Shown here: positions 58,233 to 64,000 of the stretch, piece after piece
Position numbering within the stretch: the first letter of the stretch is position 1
How the letters are laid out: every line of letters starts with the position of its first letter
Origin: Coptis chinensis
Taxonomy: Eukaryota; Streptophyta; Magnoliopsida; Ranunculales; Ranunculaceae
Assembly (NCBI GenBank): GCA_015680905.1
Contig: CM027377.1
Span: forward strand, 22,282,501-22,346,500
Length of the DNA: 64,000 nt
Direction: 5' to 3'
The notes under the pieces: model-generated
What the model saw: the letters and a program-made list of their open reading frames with translations, nothing else
Databases searched by the model: none
What the model was told of the DNA's origin: nothing
Position numbers and translations under genes: made by a program

Positions 58233-58629
58233 TGTTGGAAATTCTAAACACAAGAATTTCCTAATAACGGAAACCCTAGATATGGTCCATAGAGAATATA
58301 AGGTATATTGGTTTACTCAGAAATTGCCGATTTACTAAACATAAGTTTTTCTTTAATTACGATATTCCTACCATGATGGATAGTGGAAATCTTATGAATT
58401 ATGAAACTAAGGTCCTCTCTCCACCTATAAATATGTATTGATTTCCATCAATCAATTCATTCATTGAAAATACAATTACGGTTTATAGGCTAAGAGAGAG
58501 AAACCTAGTTTTTCCCCATTAAAGATTTTCGCAAATAAACGTGACTTCAGATAAAGGTATGTTGATTTATGAGTATTGTTATGTGGTTGAAAATTCTAGT
58601 TTATGATCGATTTTTAAAATCATTTTAAA
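58233..58629 (+). repeat. copia 5' LTR (putative)
   Basis: Starts TGTTGGAAATTCTAAAC. A TATA box CCTATAAATATG is at 58425-58436, followed by a leader. The 3' end is placed just before the primer site and could be off by a few bases, since no second LTR is available. Confidence 0.55.
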
Positions 58630-58649
58630 TATGGTATCATAGCTCATAT

Positions 58650-60030
58650 TGTAATCATGTGTTTAATCCAATAATCGAAACCGAATCATGTCGTATCATA
58701 TTAAGATTATTATCGTTTCTGCATCATTGTTATTAAGTCTTGGTCGATACCTTCGAAATTATATTAAATTCGTTAACTTCGTCACTGTCACTATTAACCG
58801 TTATTCAATGTTTAGATATACTATTTTGTACAGATCTTAATTTAAACTTGACATTATATTGGTTAGACTTGTTTCACTCGTGCACGCCTGTTGGATATGT
58901 CATAGAAACATTAAGCATGTATATGTTTCTATCGGTTTAGTTATTGGTCTAACATCACAATTCATTGTTCTGTCAAAGTTTCGTGTTAATGGGTTTACAG
59001 TTTACTGTTCACATCAAAAGATGTATTTCTCTTGCCTGTTATTACATCTTTATAGCTTAGACGTATTGAACCTGTCATTTCTCACCGGATTCGGGTACAT
59101 CAAAAGAGGACAGTGCCATTATTGGTAATCATTAGCGCCGGATTCCGGTGATTTCATATAAGAAATTTTATTGACATTTGCTATTCCATTGGGCTTTATG
59201 ATGAATGCTTAATAAATGTTATGCATCTATTTTAATTAGTTAAATCAAGCTTTAAGTATCTGATTCCTTTAAAAGCTTATGGTCGGCTATACTAGTGAAG
59301 AAGACGATGATAACATGTTCTATTTTGTTGGATAAAGGGCCTTAATAACATCTAAAGGCCAAAGCCCAGATCTGTTATTAGCTTCTTGGATCTAGACAAC
59401 TGGATCGGGTCTGTTTTGACTGACTGGGCCTTAACTCCCTTAAGTGCTAACCGGGTCAGAACTTACCCATTAAGAATGGTCCAAATCCAGACCCAACTAA
59501 AAAGTCCAGTTTGACCTTTAAGCCTTTTTAACTTGTTTTGATGCATATAATTCGTTATAACTCCGTTTTTTGCGTACAAGTAGTTGTTTCGAAGCTTTTT
59601 TTTTTGAGATCTATGTCTTATATTACCAAAATTAAATTGCCTAATATTCATATTATGATGATTTGGTGTTCGCCATAGTAATCCCAACTATGTTAGTGGA
59701 TATTGATTTAATTTTAACATTCATATTATGACGTACTTGGTATTCACCACAGTGAACTAAATATGTTTTGAATGTTAGACGCGACTACGTAACATTATTG
59801 TTTGTTTATTCAATTATATTTTGAGTTACCCACAGGTACACCAAGCATGCTAGATTGGATAAACATTAAGTAGCCACACATATTCTTTGGTTAAATGAGC
59901 ATATAGGATACCCACAGATACCATGCTTATTTGACTATTGAATATGCCAACCAATTAATAGAAAAACTTAGTCATATTTGTTTTGTTGTGTTTGTGTCTT
60001 AAAGTTTAATGTAGTGAACATGTTTATTAT
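58650..60030. other. copia leader region, non-coding
   Basis: About 1.4 kb between the primer site and gag. It contains many stops in all frames and no recognised domain. ACCCACAG.TACCA-like words recur at 59828 and 59910. Confidence 0.5.
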
Positions 60031-60039
60031 CTTGCAATT

Positions 60040-61200
60040 TCTCTCCCTATTGCTCTTAATTCGCAAGCTTCATCTGTTCCTATTCTTAATGGAACTAACT
60101 TCTCATAATAGAATGAGCAAGTTCAGTTTAGTTTGGGTGCTCTAGACCTTGATATGGCAACTCTCTGTGACAAACCCACTAATCTTACTGCGGCAAGCAC
60201 TTATGTAGAGAAAAGCATTCATCAGGCATGGACTAGATCAAACAGATTGAGCATGATGTTTATGTGAATGACTGTTGCAAACAACATCAAATCTACTCTA
60301 CCTTAAACTAATAATGCGTTGGATTATCTGAAAAATATCAAAGAACGTTTTCGCACTACTGATAAATCTATTGCTGGAAAACTTATGGCTGAACTTACCA
60401 CCAAGCATTTTGATGGTACTTGAACCATGCATGAGCATGTTCTTGAGATGACTAATCTGGCTGCTAAGCTAAATATTTTAGGAATGATTGTGGGCGATTC
60501 TTTTCTCGTCCAGTTTATCCTATACTCATTGTCTGCTCAGTATGGGCCATTTCAAATTCACTATAACACTACTAATAAGGACAAGTGGAATGTGAATGAA
60601 TTGGCAACATGCTGATTCAAAAAGAGGGTAGACTTAAGCAGCAGAATAGTTGTTGCTCATTTTATGGTCCAAGGCGATAAGAAGCAAAAATTCAGAAAAT
60701 AGACTGGAAGAGGCATTAAGTGTGGGCCATCCAGTCAAAACGAACCTAATTAACCCGCACTAAAAAAAGGACAAAAGGATGACAAGTGCCATTTATGTAA
60801 AAAGAGTGGACACTTTCAGAAAGACTACATAAAAAGCAAAGCTTGGTTCGAAAAGATTGGTAAGCCTGGGCTTTCGTATGTTTTGAATCAAATTTAATTG
60901 AAGTTCCTTTTAACACTTGGTGGCTTGATTCTGGTTCTAACGTTCACGTTTTGAACACGATGCAGGGATTCCTTTCAACCCGGACCACAGGTCCAAATGA
61001 AGCCTATCTTTTCATGGGAAATAGGGTAAAATTAAAGCACCAGTTGAAGCCATCAGGACTTTTTGTTTAGTGTTAGATTCTGGCTACCACTTAGATTTAG
61101 AACAAACCCTTTATGTTCCTTCTGTTTCCCAAAATTTAATTTCCTTGTCCAAACTTGATAGCGATGGGTTTTCATTACAAGTAGGATTTGGTTGCTTCAA
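60040..61200 (+). pseudogene. copia gag-protease (UBN2 gag, zinc knuckle, AP)
   Basis: From about 60075 the plus strand reads VPILNGTNFS, then VQFSLGALDLDMATLCDKPT and QAWTRSNRLSMMFM, stop, MTVANNIKSTLP. The open part 60427-60615 reads MHEHVLEMTNLAAKLNILGM and FLVQFILYSLSAQYGPFQIH. The nucleocapsid knuckle follows as CHLCKKSGHFQKDYIKSK, with Asp or Tyr in place of the last Cys, then KAWFEKIG. The protease begins around 60920 (WWLDSGSNVHV-type pattern in broken frames) and shows LYVPSVSQNLISLSKLDSDG before the break. Numerous stops and shifts mark it as long dead. The gag is the UBN2-type common in plant copia elements. Confidence 0.85.
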
Positions 61201-61598
61201 TTTAGGCTTAAATACATAAATATGCAACGTACTTAGGTCCTATTAGCACTTGTATCAACATAGAATTTTTATTCACAAACGTATCAATGTACTATGCCCG
61301 ATTTCAAAAAAATAGCAATCTGTTAGTATCCGTCAGTTAAGTGATGATGTGTCATTTTTTTTTCAATTTCATTTTATTTGTATTTTCCACTCGACATACT
61401 ACCTCAGCATTTCTACCACCTCAGTGTTGCACGCCCTAAAACACGTAACATATAAACGAAACCTCTCCCAATTCGAAACAATTTAATCCCCTCCATTTGT
61501 GCATTTCCCACTCTTTCTCATTTCTCAAATTAGGGTTCAAAATCAAATTTGTGTGTTTAGTAATCAAAATCAAATTTGTGATTAGGGTTCAAAATCAA

Positions 61599-61988
61599 AT
61601 GTCTTCTTCAAAGTGTGCTTCAACTTCTTCTCCAAATTCTTCATATTCAGTGACGTCCTACACTTGTTTTTGTGGACATCCTGCTATCATGAAAGTTTCT
61701 AGGAGTGTAAAAATTCTAGGGAGAAAATATATTGGTTGTCCCTATTTTCCTGGTCCCAATCATTGTGGTTAGTTTATTTGGGCTGACGAAATTGAAGAAC
61801 ATGAGCTGCGAAGGGTGAATAAATTGTTCAAAGATGAGAACTTGGAACTGAAAATTGAATTGGGTGAGTTGAAGAAGAAGTTTAAGGAGTTGAAGAAGAA
61901 CCATCAGAAGATTGATGCGAAAAAGAGCTTCTTCTTGACTGTTATTGTTGTGTATTTGTTAGTTGTTGTGTTTCAAAATTTCTTGTAA
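61599..61988 (+). pseudogene. zf-GRF zinc-finger protein with coiled coil and membrane tail
   Basis: The ATG at 61599 begins MSSSKCASTSSPNSSYSVTS. The finger reads CFCGHPAIMKVSRSVK, GRKYIGCPYF, HCG, a TAG at 61770-61772, then FIWADE, which is the GRF pattern (CxCG...GRxFxxC...CGxFxWxDE). Next comes a Lys/Glu/Leu-rich coiled coil (RRVNKLFKDENLELKIELGE) and a hydrophobic C-terminal segment (FFLTVIVVYLLVVVFQNFL). The total is 129 codons with a single stop where an aromatic residue is expected. Small GRF-coiled-coil-TM proteins accompany many plant MULEs. Their role is not established to my knowledge. Confidence 0.8.
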
Positions 61989-62501
61989 GCTACTGAAGAA
62001 TGTGTAATGTGAATTTGGTAATGTTAATTAAATGCAAGTTAACTGTGTTAACTTGTTGTGTACATTTTGCTTGGTTGGATTTTTGGCTGAATTTGGGTTT
62101 TCTGATTGTGTGCATTATAGTTGCATTTAGAGTGCACATTGATTTCAATTGAATTTGTTGTGCATTTAGAGTGCACCTGAATTCTTTTGCATTTGGACTG
62201 CAATGTTACCTACATTAGTACATAGCATTTAGAGTGCAATAACAAACAATTTAAGTACAAGAAACAATTGAATTTAAGTCTTAACTGCAAGAAACAATAG
62301 CATTTGGATTGCAACAACATATGATTTGGACTGCCAGAACAAGGCAAACAAAACAATTTAATTTAAGTGGACTGCAACAATTCTAATTGATTGTCAGTGC
62401 AACAATTTAACTAGATTGCAACAAAAAGGCAAACAACATACAAGCCTTGTTGATTGACAAAAAAACATGAACAAAATTACATAAGACCGAAGTCCTTCCA
62501 A

Positions 62502-63647
62502 TCATTTCTGACTACCCCCATTATACTTGGTCTTAGACCTAGTCTGACTTGCCACTGGTGCACATGATGACCTAGTCTGACTTGCCACTAGTGCACATGA
62601 TGACCTAGTAGCAACTCTTCCTGGTGCCACTGGTTTAACTTCCAAATCCTTTGTTACAGCTACTATTTTTGTTGGGCTTCCCACTTTCTGTGACCTAGTA
62701 GCAACTCTTCCTAGTGCCACTGGTTTAACTTCCAAATCCTTTATTGCAACTTCTATTTTTGTTGGGTTTCCCACTTTCTGTGACCTAGTAGCAACTCTTC
62801 TTGGAGATGGTCTAACTCCCAAATCCTTTGTTGCAGCTTCATTTCTTGTTGCAGCTTCAGTATTTGTTGGGCTTCCCACTTTCTGTGACCTAGTAGCAAC
62901 TCTTCTTGGAGATGGTCTAAATCCCAAATCCTTTGTTCCAGCTTCAGTTCTTGTTTGCCTTCCCACTTTCAGTGACCTAGTAGCAACTCCCAAATTCTTT
63001 GTTGCAGCTTTAGTTCTTGTTGGGCTTCCCACTTTCTTTGAAGTTTCTGCAGATCCATCCATCTTTGGTGGTACACCATAATCATTCAAACTAATAGGTT
63101 CACCTCTCTGCAGCTGTTTGAATATAACAATATACATGTTAAAAATAAACTTAAATGGTAACCAATTCAATTGAAATTTAACAAAATAACTAACTAACCA
63201 TGACATAAGATTCTCCACTGGTAGGGGATACAAATACACCAAAATCTTGTGGTATTTTGTCTTTTTGGTGTGTTTTATCAATTGAGACCCTCTGAGCCTA
63301 AGAAAAATTTATACAATCATACACAAAAATGAATCAAACACAACAAACAATAACAACATGTGGTCTTTACTTACAGTAGGTGTTGTTTGATTAGTTATTT
63401 TTTCTTTTCCTTTTGATTTCCTATTTGTCCTCCCTCCTGCATTGGCATTGGTAGTAGCATAAGCATGGGAATTGGCACCCTTTGAAGCATGGGCATTGGC
63501 ACCCTCACCAGCATTGCTATTGTTAGCAGCATTGGCATTAGCACCTTCACCAGCATTCTCAACTCCATTTCCATCCTCAGCAACAATGTCTACCTGAAAC
63601 ATAAACACATATAATAATTCATGCAGAAACAACATTATCATTAACAA
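62502..63647 (-). CDS. MULE transposase gene, repeat-rich 3' exons
   Basis: Minus-strand exons downstream of the zinc knuckle: 63594-63362 (DIVAEDGNGVENAGEGANAN, an Ala/Asn/Gly repeat, then TNRKSKGKEKI), 63298-63198 (VSIDKTHQKDKIPQDFGVFV) and 63113-62502. The last exon carries about five ~30-residue repeats around RVATRSQKVGSPTKI..A.TKDL.V.P and ends SKTKYNGGSQK. The exons are joined by plausible GT/AG sites (on the minus strand, AG before 63594 and 63298). Basic repeat tails of this sort occur after the SWIM and zinc-knuckle part of plant MULE transposases. I infer that they belong to one transcript; a separate gene is possible. Confidence 0.5.
62560..63060. repeat. coding minisatellite (~90-180 bp units)
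   Basis: TGTGACCTAGTAGCAACTCT followed by TCCTGGTGCCACTGG or TCTTGGAGATGGTCTAA, AAATCCTTTGTT and GTTGGGCTTCCCACTTTC recurs about five times. Unit lengths are multiples of three, so the reading frame is kept. Confidence 0.85.
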
Positions 63648-63674
63648 AATAACAACAAAACCTAGGCAGTTTAC

Positions 63675-64000
63675 CTACTCTGGACATGTCCTCTTGTTAT
63701 GCCCAACTTTCTTGCATAGTGTACAAGTCATGATTCTTCCCTTTCTGCTTACTTGTGAGCCAACTCCTTCTACCTCATGTAGCTCTTTCCTTCTTGCTTT
63801 CTTAGGCCTTCCAAGCATTCTTCTCAGTGCTGGAGGTAAGAACTTCTGACAATTTGTTTTAGGCCATAACATTTCCCCATTCATGGCTGCAAGTAGAAGT
63901 CATATATTTTCAAGTTTGTTTCTTTCTTGAACCAATGAGCAACATACTTATCAGGGTTCTCATGAAGGTGATATATGGCTGAAACTACATGAGAGCAAGG
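63675..64000 (-). pseudogene. MuDR-type transposase C-terminus (SWIM finger, zinc knuckle), partial
   Basis: Running in from the window edge, the minus strand reads PCSHVVSAIYHLHENPDKYV and AHWFKKETNLKIYDFYLQP, the C-terminal half of a SWIM zinc finger and its tail. It then continues MNGEMLWPKTNCQKFLPPAL, RRMLGRPKKARRKE and CTLCKKVGHNKRTCPE (CX2CX4HX4C). Around 63886 the frame between LQP and MNGE is off by one base, so this copy may be broken there unless an intron is used. The DDE catalytic domain lies outside the window. Confidence 0.85.

Larger units (their letters stand above)
58233..61201 (+). mobile_element. Ty1/copia element, 5' part, degraded
   Basis: A putative 5' LTR (58233-58629) is followed by the primer site TGGTATCATAGCTC (58632), one or two changes from the initiator-Met site TGGTATCAGAGC used by copia. 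gag and the beginning of the protease follow. Integrase, RT and the 3' LTR are not in the window; the pol region is cut at about 61201 by a MULE and presumably resumes beyond it. Confidence 0.8.
61202..64000 (-). mobile_element. MULE (Mutator-like element), partial
   Basis: The left end is placed where copia coding stops and TTTAGGCTTAAATACATAAA begins, typical wording of a plant MULE terminus. The element holds a zf-GRF gene on the plus strand and the 3' part of a MuDR-type transposase gene on the minus strand, arranged convergently. The right end and the target duplication are outside the window, so the left boundary is approximate. Confidence 0.65.

Overview
This window is plant nuclear DNA, most likely from a eudicot. 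It is AT-rich and almost filled with transposable elements and broken gene pieces. The evidence is the set of element families (Athila-type Ty3/gypsy, Ty1/copia, hAT, CACTA with a TNP2-type transposase start, MULE, plant L1 with RNase H, Tourist MITE), plant-type introns, and fragments of plant housekeeping genes. I found no intact host gene, and no rRNA, convincing tRNA gene or CRISPR. The species cannot be fixed from the sequence alone.

Left third (1-23.7 kb). The first 6 kb is a mosaic of plus-strand fragments of unrelated genes, introns included: an ankyrin-repeat/GPCR-chaperone (ANKRD13-like) gene, eIF2-alpha, a class II formin whose PTEN-C2 exon is duplicated, and two clean exons of an unrecognised gene. 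A Helitron-type 3' end lies at 8796-8825. Then come tandem repeats, a 2.4-kb CACTA element (13711-16122) inside a ~430-bp tandem array, a Tourist-like MITE packed with CGCGGTTTT palindromes, a short poly(A) retroposon with a 9-bp target duplication, a long-armed fold-back MITE and an LRR receptor kinase (RPK2-like) fragment.

Middle (23.7-57.4 kb). Repeats of the CCGACGG/CCGATGG type, as found under the ends of CACTA elements, occur at 23.76-24.06, 31.69-31.81, 32.65-32.84 and 57.36-57.41 kb. They bracket a second mosaic of host fragments (an eIF4B-like gene, a cyclin-dependent kinase, the ADP/ATP carrier and RAE1), so a gene-carrying CACTA element is a reasonable reading. Later insertions broke it up: a SINE-like element; a non-LTR retrotransposon with a C-terminal zinc knuckle and restriction-like nuclease-like domain, sitting in a RAE1 intron; a copia solo LTR; and a 24.5-kb Athila-like element (32843-57356). 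The Athila element has 1.5-kb LTRs, gag, protease and an env-position ORF but no recognisable RT or integrase. It was itself invaded by an L1 (35.3-40.6 kb), a 3.3-kb solo LTR (44089-47416, duplication GCCAC) and a 4.5-kb hAT (47440-51941, duplication GGGAGGGC).

Right end (57.4-64 kb). A decayed Ty1/copia element (LTR from 58233, primer site at 58632, gag and protease to ~61.2 kb) is cut by a MULE that runs off the window. The MULE holds a zf-GRF gene on the plus strand and the 3' part of a transposase gene (SWIM finger, zinc knuckle, repeat-rich tail) on the minus strand. The window is best read as a nested insertion record rather than as a set of cooperating genes.
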